The notes: a model not told the origin generated them from the sequence alone. DNA of 37,108 bases from W589 sp964611805 (GCA_964611805.1 CAZTBG010000016.1:1-37108), one strand, 5' to 3'. Numbered from the stretch's first letter, positions 1 through 8,406 are shown. Translations and numbers: made by a program.

Positions 1-2015
1 GCCAGTTTCTCACTGTCCCGGTCGATGCCCAGTGTGAGCTGGGTGAGGTCGTTTGAGCCAATGGAGATGCCGTCAATGCCAACGGCGATAAATTTTTCCA
101 GGAGGATGATGTTGGAGGGCACTTCGACCATCATCCATATCTTGAAGTCATCCGAGCGTTTCAACCCTTCCTCTTTCATAATTTTTATTGTCTGGGTAAG
201 CTCGTTGACGGTTCGAACGAAGGGAATCATAACCCAGAGGTTGTTGTACTTCTCTCGCACCTTTTTGATAGCGGTCAGTTCCAGTTTGAAGGTCTCGATA
301 TCGGTGATGTAACGGGATGCTCCCCGATAGCCAATCATCGGGTTTTCTTCTTGCTGCTCGTACTTTTCGCCACCTTTGAGAGCCCGGTACTCATTCGTCT
401 TGAAATCGTTTGTCCGGTAGACAACCCGGCGTGGGTGAAAGGCCTTGGCGAAAGCGGTCAGTCCTTCCGCCAGTTTATCGACAAACTCCTGACCTCGCCC
501 CTGGCTAATCATGTAGCTGGGATGTTCGCCAATCTGGGCGACCATGAACTCAGCCCGTAGTAGCCCGATGCCATCGACATCACGCGCTGCTACCCGGTCC
601 ACCAGTTCCGGCTGGGCCAGGTTTACCAGTAGTTTGGTCCTGGTTTCGATATGCACCGCTGCCCTGGTCTCTTTCTCCTCGGCAAACTCTATCTTGCCGT
701 CGTATACCTCACCGCCGGTACCATTTACGGTGACGACCTGGCCGTCTTTCAGGGTGGCCATTGCTTTCTCGGTACCGACGACGCATGGGATTCCCAGTTC
801 CCGGCTGACAATGGCGGCGTGGGCTGTCCGGCCACCACGGTCGGTGACAATAGCCGCTGCACGCTTCATTGCTGGTACAAAGTCCGGGGTGGTCATTTCA
901 GCTACCAGGATATCACCATCCAGCACCTTATCTATTTGTGAGGGGTCAGGAACTAGCTTGACCGGGCCAGAGGCGACCCCGGGGCTGGCTGGTGAGCCGG
1001 TGAGTATTGCCTCGGCTTCTATTTCTGGTCCGGGGGCAACCATTTCCCTGATGGTAGTTACGGGACGGGTCTGGACGATGAAGATTTCGTTCTTCTCTTT
1101 TGCCCACTCGATGTCCTGCGGGAATTGATAGTGGTCTTCCAGACTCTTACCAATCTTGGCCAAGGCTAAAATATCTTTGTCGGTTATCTTCTGCTGTGCC
1201 TGTTCCTCAGGGGTGAGGTCTATCTTGATGTTGTCTTCCTTCCCTTTGCCCCCCTCTTTCTTGACAAGTTTCCACTCCTGCGCTTTAATTTCCTTGTGGG
1301 CTATCTGCATGGTGTCTTTGTCGACAATGTAATGGTCGGGGGTTACGTCTCCGGATACAATCATCTCACCCAACCCGAAGACAGCCTCAATCGTGATTTT
1401 ACTCCGGTCGCTGGAAGTCGGCTCTACGGTGAACATGACCCCGGAGGCGTCGGACTGGACCATTCTCTGTACTGGTACGGCGATGCCGACCTTAAAATGG
1501 TCGAAGCCGTTTTCCACACGGTAAAATATGGCCCTCGGCTCGAACAGGGACGCCCAGCACTGCTGAACAGCGGTTACTACTTCATTCTCCCCCCTGATGT
1601 TGAGGAAGGTTGCCTGCTGGCCGGCGAAGGATGCTTCCGGCAGGTCTTCGGCAGTGGCCGAGGAACGCACGGCCACGAAGCCGCCGCCCATCTTCCTGTA
1701 GGCCTCTTTAATGCCTGTGGCGAGGCTCTGAGGCATCGCGGCCTTGAGGATTACGTCCTTGACTGCCGCCGAAATCTCCTGTAGCTGGCGGCTGTCATTG
1801 GAGTCGAGTGGTTCAAGCAATCGGCGTATCTGGTTGGTAATACCGGTCTCATTGAGGAAATCGAAGTAAGCGTCGGCGGTGACGATAAATCCGGGTGGGA
1901 CAGGCACGTGAGCATTGGTCATCTCGCCTAGGTTTGCCCCTTTACCGCCTACAAGGGGGATGTCTTTTTTGGTAACTTCATTGAACCAAACGATGGCCTT
2001 ATGAGCTTGGCGCAT
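1..2015 (-). CDS. ppsA: Phosphoenolpyruvate synthase, 3'-truncated by window edge
   Basis: Converts pyruvate, ATP and water to PEP, AMP and phosphate (gluconeogenic direction). The frame stays open from an ATG at 2015 to the window edge, about 671 codons. The N-terminal ATP-grasp-like part starts MRQAHKAIVWFNEV and continues with PLVGGKGANLGEM and AVRSSATAEDLPEASFAGQ. The phosphohistidine domain has GGRTAHAAIV, with the catalytic His near residue 399. The PEP-binding barrel begins after about residue 480 and reaches GIGLLRAEFM and SIGSNDLTQLTLG. Family members are about 760-800 residues, so the last ~100 residues, including the catalytic Cys region, lie outside the window. AAGGAGG at 2024-2030 sits at good distance from the ATG. 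TATAAT-like boxes on the minus strand at 2063-2068 and 2104-2109 could serve a promoter, but neither has a convincing -35. The single-chain layout and water-dependent family motifs favour PpsA over pyruvate phosphate dikinase. Confidence 0.93.
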   Translation of the reverse strand, partial: MRQAHKAIVWFNEVTKKDIPLVGGKGANLGEMTNAHVPVPPGFIVTADAYFDFLNETGITNQIRRLLEPLDSNDSRQLQEISAAVKDVILKAAMPQSLATGIKEAYRKMGGGFVAVRSSATAEDLPEASFAGQQATFLNIRGENEVVTAVQQCWASLFEPRAIFYRVENGFDHFKVGIAVPVQRMVQSDASGVMFTVEPTSSDRSKITIEAVFGLGEMIVSGDVTPDHYIVDKDTMQIAHKEIKAQEWKLVKKEGGKGKEDNIKIDLTPEEQAQQKITDKDILALAKIGKSLEDHYQFPQDIEWAKEKNEIFIVQTRPVTTIREMVAPGPEIEAEAILTGSPASPGVASGPVKLVPDPSQIDKVLDGDILVAEMTTPDFVPAMKRAAAIVTDRGGRTAHAAIVSRELGIPCVVGTEKAMATLKDGQVVTVNGTGGEVYDGKIEFAEEKETRAAVHIETRTKLLVNLAQPELVDRVAARDVDGIGLLRAEFMVAQIGEHPSYMISQGRGQEFVDKLAEGLTAFAKAFHPRRVVYRTNDFKTNEYRALKGGEKYEQQEENPMIGYRGASRYITDIETFKLELTAIKKVREKYNNLWVMIPFVRTVNELTQTIKIMKEEGLKRSDDFKIWMMVEVPSNIILLEKFIAVGIDGISIGSNDLTQLTLGIDRDSEKL

Positions 2016-2204
2016 TTGTTTTTCCTCCTTAATAAATAGAGGCAAGTCGCTTGCTCAATACTATTATATTATTCAACTCAAAAGCAAGTCCTTGCCTTTG
2101 AAAATTATACCACGAATTGAACTATTTAGGTGGGCGGTGGAGGGGGGCTTCGTGGTGGGGCTTCTCGCAACCCGATGCCAGCGTTTTTAGCAGTTGTGAG
2201 CCAT

Positions 2205-2234
2205 TTGACAGCAGGCAAGAGTTAGGTTTAGAAT
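2205..2234 (+). promoter_or_regulatory. Sigma-70-type promoter for the DUF151 gene
   Basis: A perfect TTGACA (2205-2210) lies 18 bases upstream of TAGAAT (2229-2234). Transcription would begin near 2241, giving a leader of roughly 28 bases that contains the GAGGAGG ribosome site at 2256-2262. This is a conventional leadered promoter, unlike those at atpZ, rpsP and nfi. Confidence 0.6.
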
Positions 2235-2268
2235 GAATCGTGCCGGGGAGGAATAGAGGAGGTCGGCC

Positions 2269-2817
2269 ATGATAGAGATGACTGTCGATAGTATTCGGGT
2301 CAGTCTCATGAACTATCAGCGGGTGGTAATCCTCAAAGAGAAGACGTCTGACCGTTATCTGCCTATCTGGATAGGACCGGCCGAAGCGGATGCTATCGCT
2401 GTTAAGCTGCAGGGCGTCAGCGTGCCAAGACCGATGACTCACGACCTGCTGAATACAATCGTTGATGTTTTGGGAGCCAGCATCAATTCTATCATTGTTA
2501 GTGACCTTAAGAACGATACCTTCTATGCCAAGGTTGTCCTAAATGTTGATGGCGGGCAGATGGAAGTAGATTCCCGTCCCAGTGATGCAATTGCTCTGGC
2601 AGTAAGGGTGGATGCACCTATTTACGCCGAAGAGGGAGTACTGGACAAGGCTGGTATTTTACTAGACAAGGAAACTGGCAAACCACTGTCGGAGCAGAAG
2701 GAAATGGGCGGTATCGATGTGGAGAAGGTCAGCGAAGAAGAGATGAAGAAAATGTCTGCCTTCTATGATTTCATAAATAGTCTCGACCTTGAGGACTTTG
2801 ACAAGCGTAAGTCCTGA
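2269..2817 (+). CDS. DUF151 bifunctional nuclease family protein
   Basis: 182 residues, opening MIEMTVDSIRVSLMNYQRVV. This is the DUF151 (bifunctional nuclease, BFN) fold, known from plant and bacterial proteins with reported RNase/DNase activity, though most bacterial members are uncharacterised. Diagnostic stretches are RYLPIWIGPAEADAIA (about residues 29-44), RPMTHDLL and SRPSDAIALAVR (about residues 102-113), which is the family's most conserved segment. The C-terminal ~40 residues (EEEMKKMSAFYDFINSLD) are acidic and helical, like the UvrB/UvrC-type tail of many DUF151 proteins. GAGGAGG seven bases upstream fixes the ATG. The stop is upstream of or overlaps the possible starts of the zinc-ribbon gene behind it, so the two look co-transcribed. 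Biological role here is unknown; the family call is firm, the substrate is not. Confidence 0.85.
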   Translation: MIEMTVDSIRVSLMNYQRVVILKEKTSDRYLPIWIGPAEADAIAVKLQGVSVPRPMTHDLLNTIVDVLGASINSIIVSDLKNDTFYAKVVLNVDGGQMEVDSRPSDAIALAVRVDAPIYAEEGVLDKAGILLDKETGKPLSEQKEMGGIDVEKVSEEEMKKMSAFYDFINSLDLEDFDKRKS

Positions 2818-2851
2818 ATCCAGACGTCCCATAATACCCCGAGGTACAGTT

Positions 2852-3184
2852 GTGGAAGAAGCTACCATCAAGCAGTTAATGACGTCGGCCAAATGCAGTG
2901 GCTGCGGGCAGCGATATGAAATAGACAATATCGAGGTCCTTGGGCATCACGATGACCTGTGGTTTATGAGTGTGTTCTGTATGGCTTGCCGTGCTCATTA
3001 CCTGGTGGCAGCGGTTGTGGATGAGGAGACAGCAGGGGAGATAGTTACTGACCTGTCGGTGGCGGAATTGAAGAAATTCCGGGATGCCGATGGTCTAAAG
3101 GCTGATGAAGTACTCGATATGCACAACTTCCTGAAGGAGTTTGACGGCAATTTCTCGCGACTCTTTAACAGGAGGAAGGCATAG
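2852..3184 (+). CDS. Small zinc-ribbon protein, function unknown
   Basis: About 110 residues from the chosen GTG at 2852. GAGGT at 2841-2845 is suitably spaced for it. An ATG at 2789 would add 21 residues but overlap the preceding gene by 29 bases; an ATG at 2879 is also possible. The core is CSGCGQRYEID, followed about 25 residues later by FCMACRAHY, two CxxC pairs that should bind one zinc. The C-terminal half (ELKKFRDADGLKADEVLDMH, then FLKEFDGNFSRLF) is helical and charged. I do not recognise a named family. The arrangement directly behind the DUF151 gene, with a terminator immediately after it, makes a two-gene transcription unit. A nucleic-acid or protein-interaction role is a guess from the zinc ribbon only. 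Confidence 0.75.
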   Translation: MEEATIKQLMTSAKCSGCGQRYEIDNIEVLGHHDDLWFMSVFCMACRAHYLVAAVVDEETAGEIVTDLSVAELKKFRDADGLKADEVLDMHNFLKEFDGNFSRLFNRRKA

Positions 3185-3232
3185 TCTGGCTGGTGACATA
3201 TGAATCATGTCTTGAGCAGACAATGGTGAGGA

Positions 3233-3264
3233 GCCCTGGAACCGATGGTTTAAGGGCCTTTTTT
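3233..3264 (+). terminator. Rho-independent terminator before the atp operon
   Basis: An 11-base arm at 3233-3243 pairs with 3247-3257 at 10 of 11 positions (one G-A mismatch, one G-U) around a GAT loop, followed by CTTTTTT at 3258-3264. It ends the DUF151/zinc-ribbon unit and insulates the ATP synthase operon. Confidence 0.8.
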
Positions 3265-3331
3265 ATTGTCCAAGGCCGGGATGAGTGAGCAAAGCTCTAA
3301 TAAGAGGACAGGAGTGGTCATTAATAGGGGA

Positions 3332-3361
3332 TTGACTTGGGCAGGTAGATTTTGATATGCT
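3332..3361 (+). promoter_or_regulatory. Promoter of the ATP synthase operon, abutting the start codon
   Basis: TTGACT (3332-3337), an 18-base spacer and TATGCT (3356-3361). The expected transcription start, 6-8 bases past the -10, falls at about 3368-3369, only 2-3 bases before the atpZ ATG at 3371. No Shine-Dalgarno sequence precedes that ATG, so the operon's mRNA appears nearly leaderless. The -10 box is only a 4/6 match. Confidence 0.5.
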
Positions 3362-3370
3362 GCTGGCGGT

Positions 3371-3595
3371 ATGAACAAGCGACTGGCGGCGTTGGGGATG
3401 CTGGGTGTCGGGTTCTTCGTGGCTGCTTCTATAATCTTGGGCGTGGTCGGCGGACGCTGGCTTGATAGTAAGTTCAACAGTGAACCTCTGTGGTTAATAA
3501 TTGGTCTTCTTCTGGGAATAGTGGTCGCTTTCTATGGTGTCTATGCCATGCTCCGGCCCTTTCTGAATGACAAACAGGATAAAGGGAATAGCTAG
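3371..3595 (+). CDS. atpZ: AtpZ/AtpI-family ATP synthase accessory protein
   Basis: 74 residues with two predicted membrane helices (about residues 7-27 and 39-62) joined by the GGRWLDSKF turn, and a short charged C-terminus. Length, the glycine-rich first helix and its place as first gene of an atp operon match the AtpZ/AtpI group of small membrane proteins. Family members are proposed to aid c-ring assembly or to move Mg2+/Ca2+. The gene has no ribosome binding site; the promoter at 3332-3361 ends ten bases before its ATG. Its TAG stop shares one base with the GTG start of atpB (TAGTG), indicating translational coupling. Short length makes the exact subfamily uncertain, but context is strong. 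Confidence 0.8.
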   Translation: MNKRLAALGMLGVGFFVAASIILGVVGGRWLDSKFNSEPLWLIIGLLLGIVVAFYGVYAMLRPFLNDKQDKGNS

Positions 3596-4566
3596 TGTCA
3601 AGAAAAGGCTGTTTGGGTTGTTCTTTTCCGGTACTGATTGTTATTATTGTTGTTGTCCTGGCCGTTGGCATTGTTAGTTTCCTCAGCGGTGCCCTCGGTA
3701 AAGCGATTGTCGGTAATGTGGGGCTGCCCGAGATATTCACCGTGGACGCACCTCACGTGCAACTCCCTGCCGAAGATATCTTTCACATCGGCGGGTTCGC
3801 TGTCACCAATACCCTCATCGCTTCCTGGATAACCATAGTTGTCCTGGTGGCCCTTGCCTGGGCAGTTACCCATCGGATAAAGCTCATACCTTCCAGACTC
3901 CAGAGTCTGTTGGAGTTTGCCATCGAGTGGCTGCTCAATCTCTGTGTCGATGTTGCCGGAGAGAAGAACGGGCGTCGATTTTTCCCGATAATAGCCACAA
4001 TATTTCTTTTTGTCATCATGAACGCTTGGCTCAGCCTGGTGCCTGGATTCGGCTCGATAACCTATACCGTGGTCGAAAATGGTGAGGAGCATGTTCTGCC
4101 CTTGCTGCGGGGCGCTAACACCGATATTAATTTTACGCTGGCCTTATCGATAGTATCGTTCTTTTTCGTATCGTACTTCGGTATTAAACAGAGTCGCATG
4201 TTGTTCTTCAAGCAATTTTTCAATGTCCCCCGGTTCATTCGCGGCGTTGGCCAGCTGGTGAGTGGCAAGGTGAAGACTGGCCTCGGCAGTATTGGTTTCG
4301 GTGCAATTGACATGTTTGTCGGCTTTCTCGAGTTTATTAGCTATTTTATAAGGCTGGTCAGCTTTTCATTCCGTCTCTTCGGCAACATGCTAGGTGGGGA
4401 GATACTGCTTTTTGTGATGCTGTTCCTGATGCCTTTCCTACTAGCGGTGCCGTTCTACGGGCTGGAGTTACTCGTCGGTGCTATCCAGGCATTAATCTTC
4501 GGTGGACTGACACTGGTGTTTGCTACCATGGCGGTTACGTTACATGAGCATGAAGAGGCGCATTAA
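3595..4566 (+). CDS. atpB: ATP synthase Fo subunit a
   Basis: 323 residues, membrane-embedded stator subunit that forms the two proton half-channels against the c-ring. The signature helix reads FRLFGNMLGGEILL, with the essential arginine at about residue 260. The C-terminal helix (ALIFGGLTLVFATMAVTL) matches the family. It is longer than the usual 230-270 residues. An extra hydrophobic N-terminal segment (about residues 11-38) precedes the LPAEDIFHIGG region, and a basic loop of about 40 residues (KQSRMLFFKQFF through SGKVKTGLGS, ~198-232) is inserted before the conserved arginine helix. The start is GTG overlapping the atpZ stop by one base, with AAAGGG a suitable distance upstream. Second gene of the operon. 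Confidence 0.95.
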   Translation: MSRKGCLGCSFPVLIVIIVVVLAVGIVSFLSGALGKAIVGNVGLPEIFTVDAPHVQLPAEDIFHIGGFAVTNTLIASWITIVVLVALAWAVTHRIKLIPSRLQSLLEFAIEWLLNLCVDVAGEKNGRRFFPIIATIFLFVIMNAWLSLVPGFGSITYTVVENGEEHVLPLLRGANTDINFTLALSIVSFFFVSYFGIKQSRMLFFKQFFNVPRFIRGVGQLVSGKVKTGLGSIGFGAIDMFVGFLEFISYFIRLVSFSFRLFGNMLGGEILLFVMLFLMPFLLAVPFYGLELLVGAIQALIFGGLTLVFATMAVTLHEHEEAH

Positions 4567-4629
4567 TTCAGTAAATTCCGCTGATATGGGCGGTTAAAGT
4601 TAATTACCCAAAAGGAGGGAAAATACAGC

Positions 4630-4860
4630 ATGGACGCTGAAACAGCGAGGCTTTTGGCAGCCGGGATCGCCATGGGCCTGGGGGCTATCGGTCCGGGAAT
4701 CGGTATCGGGATTCTGGGAGCGGGCGCGATGCAGGCGCTGGGGCGTAACCCGGAGGCCAGGGGACCAATCATGACCAACATGATTCTGGCCATTGCCATG
4801 GCGGAGGCGGTTGCCATCTACGCACTGGTGGTCTCAATCGTCCTCATTTTTGTGGCTTAG
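4630..4860 (+). CDS. atpE: ATP synthase Fo subunit c
   Basis: 76 residues, two-helix hairpin that oligomerises into the rotor ring. Helix 1 carries the glycine-rich GPGIGIGILGAGAMQAL; the polar loop is GRNPEA; helix 2 has the ion-binding carboxylate in MAEAVAIYALV (Glu59). Residues that make a sodium site in Na+-type c subunits (Gln in helix 1, Ser/Thr after the Glu) are absent: the Glu is followed by Ala, and helix 1 has Gly where Gln would be. That favours proton coupling; this is a motif-based inference. AAAGGAGGG about ten bases upstream of the ATG is one of the strongest ribosome sites in the operon, consistent with the high copy number needed for subunit c. Confidence 0.97.
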   Translation: MDAETARLLAAGIAMGLGAIGPGIGIGILGAGAMQALGRNPEARGPIMTNMILAIAMAEAVAIYALVVSIVLIFVA

Positions 4861-4878
4861 CAGCCAGGAGGGGGTATC

Positions 4879-5379
4879 GTGGAAGGACTTGGCATTAATC
4901 TATCAACACTGATAGCGCAGATTGTGAGCTTCCTCGTCCTTTTCGGGTTGCTATATTTCTTTGCCTACAAGCCGATTCTGCGAATGTTCGACCAGCGTTC
5001 TCAGAGGATAAAGGAGAGTGTGGAGCAGGCGGAGAGGGTGAAAGAAGAGGCAGCGGCTGCTGAAGAGGAAAACCGGAAGAAGCTGGAAGCGGCTGCCAAG
5101 GAAGGCCAGGAGGCAATCGCCCGGGCGATGAGGGCCGGAGACGAGGCTAGACAGAGAGCGCAGCAGGAAGCCAAGGTAGAGGCTGCTGGCCTCGTGGAAA
5201 AGGCACGCCAGGAGATACAGCGTGAGCGTGACGAGGTAATCAGTGAGTTAAGGCAGGAGTTTGCTGACCTGGCGGTAGCGGCTGCGGAGAAGGTGATTGA
5301 GAAGTCACTGGACAAGGAAGCGCACCGCGAATTGATTGAGAAGGTGCTGGAGGAGAGCACCACCTTAGATAAAGAATAA
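4879..5379 (+). CDS. atpF: ATP synthase Fo subunit b
   Basis: 166 residues: one N-terminal membrane helix (about residues 5-30, LSTLIAQIVSFLVLFGLLYF), then a long charged, Ala/Glu/Lys/Arg-rich helix from about 35 to the end. This is the b-type peripheral stalk linking Fo to the alpha/delta crown of F1. FAYKPILRMFDQRSQRIKES at the membrane exit is typical. It starts with GTG at 4879, preceded by AGGAGGGGG. Only one b-type gene is present, so the stalk should be a b homodimer rather than the b/b' pair of photosynthetic bacteria. Confidence 0.95.
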   Translation: MEGLGINLSTLIAQIVSFLVLFGLLYFFAYKPILRMFDQRSQRIKESVEQAERVKEEAAAAEEENRKKLEAAAKEGQEAIARAMRAGDEARQRAQQEAKVEAAGLVEKARQEIQRERDEVISELRQEFADLAVAAAEKVIEKSLDKEAHRELIEKVLEESTTLDKE

Positions 5380-5405
5380 GCGGTAATTAAAACCAGGAGA
5401 CAATA

Positions 5406-5954
5406 GTGGCCGATAGCGTTTACGCGAGACGTTATGCACAGGCAGTTTTTCGGATGGCTCTGGAGCAGAAAGAGCTTAACGTCTGGCAGTCTGACCTGAG
5501 GAAGATTGCCAGTATGGTCAGGGATGAGGCCCTCTTTGCCTTACTGGAGAACCGCGAAGTGTCGTTCGATGAGAAGAGTGAGGTTCTCTCCGAGCGACTG
5601 GGAGAGATACACCCCATGGCCCTGAAGCTAGTATCGATGCTGGTGGCCAAGGGCAGGCTGGGTATGATTGAGGATATTTCTGAGGAATACCAGCAACTGC
5701 TGGACAATTACCGCGGCGTCGAGGGGGCTGAGGTTGCTGAAGTCACCACGGCTATTCCTCTGGACGACGAGGACAGGCTGAAGCTGGCACAACGCATTAC
5801 GAATATGGTGGGCAAGCCGGTAGTGCTCAGGACAAAGGTAGACCCTGGCATAGTTGGCGGTATTGTCATCAGGATTGGCGATAGGCTCATCGACGGTAGC
5901 ATCCGTAGCAAACTGACAGCCTTGCGTAGAGAGTTGGGTGGGGTGGGGAAGTAA
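5406..5954 (+). CDS. atpH: ATP synthase F1 subunit delta
   Basis: 182 residues, the normal length. It caps the F1 alpha3-beta3 head and joins it to subunit b. The N-terminal helical domain begins VYARRYAQAVFRMALEQ, and the C-terminal signature GGIVIRIGDRLIDGSIRSKL (about residues 150-169) is characteristic of OSCP/delta. GTG start at 5406 with AGGAG upstream; 26 bases follow the atpF stop. Order b-delta-alpha matches the standard operon. Confidence 0.95.
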   Translation: MADSVYARRYAQAVFRMALEQKELNVWQSDLRKIASMVRDEALFALLENREVSFDEKSEVLSERLGEIHPMALKLVSMLVAKGRLGMIEDISEEYQQLLDNYRGVEGAEVAEVTTAIPLDDEDRLKLAQRITNMVGKPVVLRTKVDPGIVGGIVIRIGDRLIDGSIRSKLTALRRELGGVGK

Positions 5955-5994
5955 CCGTAATAATCCTCCAAGGAGTAGAGGGGAGGTAGCTTAG

Positions 5995-7509
5995 ATGACA
6001 ACAAGAGGGCGAGACATAGCTTCCGCCATCAAACAGGAGATAGAGCGGTTCGGGGCAACGCTGACAACAGTCGATGTTGGCGCCGTTGACGAGGTTGGTG
6101 ATGGTATTGCCCGGATACATGGACTGGCCGCCGTGAAATACAACGAGTTACTCGAGTTTCCTGGTGATGTCATCGGGATTGCTATGAACCTCGAGGAGGA
6201 GAGTGTCGCTGCCATCATCCTTGGTGACTATACTGACCTCAAGGAGGGTGATGAGGTAAGGCGCACCAACAGAATTGCCGAAGTACCTGTCGGTGACAGC
6301 CTCATCGGGCGTGTTATTGACCCGCTGGGCCGTCCTCTCGATGGCAAGGGTGCCGTTAAAGCAGACAGAACCCGTCCTCTGGAGCGTATTGCTCCTAATG
6401 TCACTGCCCGGCAACCAGTAAATACACCGGTACAGACCGGGATAAAGGCAATCGACAGCATGATACCACTGGGAAGGGGGCAGCGCGAGCTTATCATCGG
6501 TGACCGGTCGACTGGCAAGACGGTCATTGCCCTGGATACGATTATCAATCAGAAGGGTGGCGACCTTATCTGTATCTACGTTGCTGTTGGTCAGAAGACG
6601 TCTAAGGTGGCGCGGGTGGCAGCCACCCTGGAGGAATACGGGGCAATGGAGCACACCATCATTGTCGCTGCTAATGCCTCTGATTCCGTGGCTTTACAGT
6701 ACCTGGCACCGTATGCCGGCTGTGCTATTGGTGAGGAGTTCATGGAGCAGGGCAAAGATGCCCTTGTTATTTACGATGACCTTTCCAAACATGCGTGGGC
6801 TTACCGACAGCTTTCATTGCTGCTGCGGCGGCCCCCGGGTCGTGAGGCTTACCCTGGCGATGTTTTCTACCTGCACAGTCGCTTGCTGGAAAGGGCGGCT
6901 AGATACTCTGACGAGCATGGTGGCGGCTCTCTGACGGCGTTACCTATTATTGAGACACAGGCCGGTGATGTATCTGCCTACATCCCGACAAATGTAATCT
7001 CAATAACGGATGGCCAGATATACCTTGAAACAGACCTGTTCAATGCTGGTACCAGGCCGGCGCTGAACGTTGGTATATCCGTATCACGCGTGGGCAGTAA
7101 CGCCCAGATTCGGGCAATGAGGCAGGTAGCTGGTCGGCTTCGCCTGGAGCTGGCGCAGTACCGTGAGCTGGCGGCCTTTGCCCAGTTCGGTACTGCTGAG
7201 CTGGACCGGGCGACCCGTGCCCAGCTCGAGCGTGGCCAGCGTCTTTCCGAGGTCTTGAAACAGGGACAATATGTGCCGATGCCGGTGGAAAAGCAGGTGA
7301 TGATTCTCTACGCAGCTATAAATGGTTATCTTGATGATGTCGCTGTGGAAAATGTGGGCCGTTTTGAGGTTGACTTCCATCGGTTCATGGAGTCAAGTCA
7401 CCCTGAGATTGGCTCGGTAATCGTCCGGGAAAAGATACTCAGTGAAGGGACTGAAGAGGTACTCAAGGCAGCCATCGAGGAGTTCAAGAAGACCCAGTTT
7501 GCCGCGTGA
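5995..7509 (+). CDS. atpA: ATP synthase F1 subunit alpha
   Basis: 504 residues, the regulatory non-catalytic nucleotide-binding subunit. Walker A is GDRSTGKT at 169-176; the usual sequence is GDRQTGKT, so Gln is replaced by Ser, a mild departure. The Walker B region is ALVIYDDLSKHAWAYRQ. The arginine finger is in ISVSRVGSNAQ near residue 365, which completes the catalytic site on beta. The N-terminal beta-barrel runs through DVGAVDEVGDGIARIHGL. GGGAGG upstream supports the ATG at 5995. Intact and of normal length. Confidence 0.97.
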   Translation: MTTRGRDIASAIKQEIERFGATLTTVDVGAVDEVGDGIARIHGLAAVKYNELLEFPGDVIGIAMNLEEESVAAIILGDYTDLKEGDEVRRTNRIAEVPVGDSLIGRVIDPLGRPLDGKGAVKADRTRPLERIAPNVTARQPVNTPVQTGIKAIDSMIPLGRGQRELIIGDRSTGKTVIALDTIINQKGGDLICIYVAVGQKTSKVARVAATLEEYGAMEHTIIVAANASDSVALQYLAPYAGCAIGEEFMEQGKDALVIYDDLSKHAWAYRQLSLLLRRPPGREAYPGDVFYLHSRLLERAARYSDEHGGGSLTALPIIETQAGDVSAYIPTNVISITDGQIYLETDLFNAGTRPALNVGISVSRVGSNAQIRAMRQVAGRLRLELAQYRELAAFAQFGTAELDRATRAQLERGQRLSEVLKQGQYVPMPVEKQVMILYAAINGYLDDVAVENVGRFEVDFHRFMESSHPEIGSVIVREKILSEGTEEVLKAAIEEFKKTQFAA

Positions 7510-7548
7510 GTTAGGTTATTCCCTATGCGATACGGTGGATAGCAGGTT

Positions 7549-8406
7549 ATGGCAAATATACGTTTGATTCGTCGTCGCATCCGGGGTGTGCAGAGTATAT
7601 CTAAGATTACCCGTGCTATGGAGATGATTGCCACCTCCAAGATGCGGCGTGCTCAGGAAGCCGGCGTTGCCGGTCGCCCTTATGACCAAAAGATTCGCCA
7701 GGTCATTTCTGATCTGGCGGCACTGCCGCAGGCTGGTGGAGCACCGCATCCCCTGTTGCAGCGACGGCCGGTGAAGAAGATAGCCGTGGTGTATATTACC
7801 TCAGACCGCGGCCTCTGTGGTGGGTTGAACTCCAATATCAACCGTAAGACAGCGAGCTTTCTATTGGAGCAGGAGGTACCAGTCACATTGATTACGGTTG
7901 GCCGCAAAGGAAGCGAGTTCATGAGACGAGTCGGCCGCGACATCCTGGCTGAGTTTACCCGGCTTGGTGACCGACCTAGCCTGATGGATACGCTACCGAT
8001 ATCACGTATTGTTATTGACGACTATGGCAGCGGTCTGGTAGACATGGTGTACCTGGTATATGCCAGGTTTGTGACCACGATGACTCAGACACCAGTTATA
8101 GAGCAACTCCTGCCGGTTGAACCAGCGAAAATGCCGGTAATGCAGAATGTGGAATACATCTATGAGCCTGGCCCGGAAGCTGTCCTGGGAGAGCTCCTGC
8201 CCCGTTTTGTGGAGATGGAGGTGTACCACGCTATTCTGGAGTCAATCGCCAGCGAGCAGTCGGCCAGGATGGTAGCGATGCGTAATGCTACCGAAAGCGC
8301 CCATGAACTCATCGGGGACTTGACCCTCCTGTATAACAAAGCCCGACAGGAGTCTATTACGACAGAATTGCTGGATATTACTGGTGGAGCCGCTGCCTTA
8401 AAATAG
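7549..8406 (+). CDS. atpG: ATP synthase F1 subunit gamma
   Basis: 285 residues, the central rotor shaft. The N-terminal coiled-coil helix is RLIRRRIRGVQSISKITRAM followed by EMIATSKMRRAQ, and the C-terminal helix is ESAHELIGDLTLLYNKARQE then SITTELLDITGGAAAL. Both ends match the family, and SDRGLCGGLNSN (about 85-95) is the conserved Rossmann-like segment. The Shine-Dalgarno is weak (only AGCAGG just upstream), so expression may depend on read-through from atpA 39 bases ahead. Confidence 0.96.
   Translation: MANIRLIRRRIRGVQSISKITRAMEMIATSKMRRAQEAGVAGRPYDQKIRQVISDLAALPQAGGAPHPLLQRRPVKKIAVVYITSDRGLCGGLNSNINRKTASFLLEQEVPVTLITVGRKGSEFMRRVGRDILAEFTRLGDRPSLMDTLPISRIVIDDYGSGLVDMVYLVYARFVTTMTQTPVIEQLLPVEPAKMPVMQNVEYIYEPGPEAVLGELLPRFVEMEVYHAILESIASEQSARMVAMRNATESAHELIGDLTLLYNKARQESITTELLDITGGAAALK

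Noticed and set aside
544..1784. Plus-strand frames of 160-195 codons
   Set aside because: All are opposite the PEP synthase gene, whose conserved motifs fix the minus strand as coding.
2081..2099. Inverted repeat in the ppsA upstream region as an operator
   Set aside because: Only five clean pairs around a two-base centre; too short to separate from chance.
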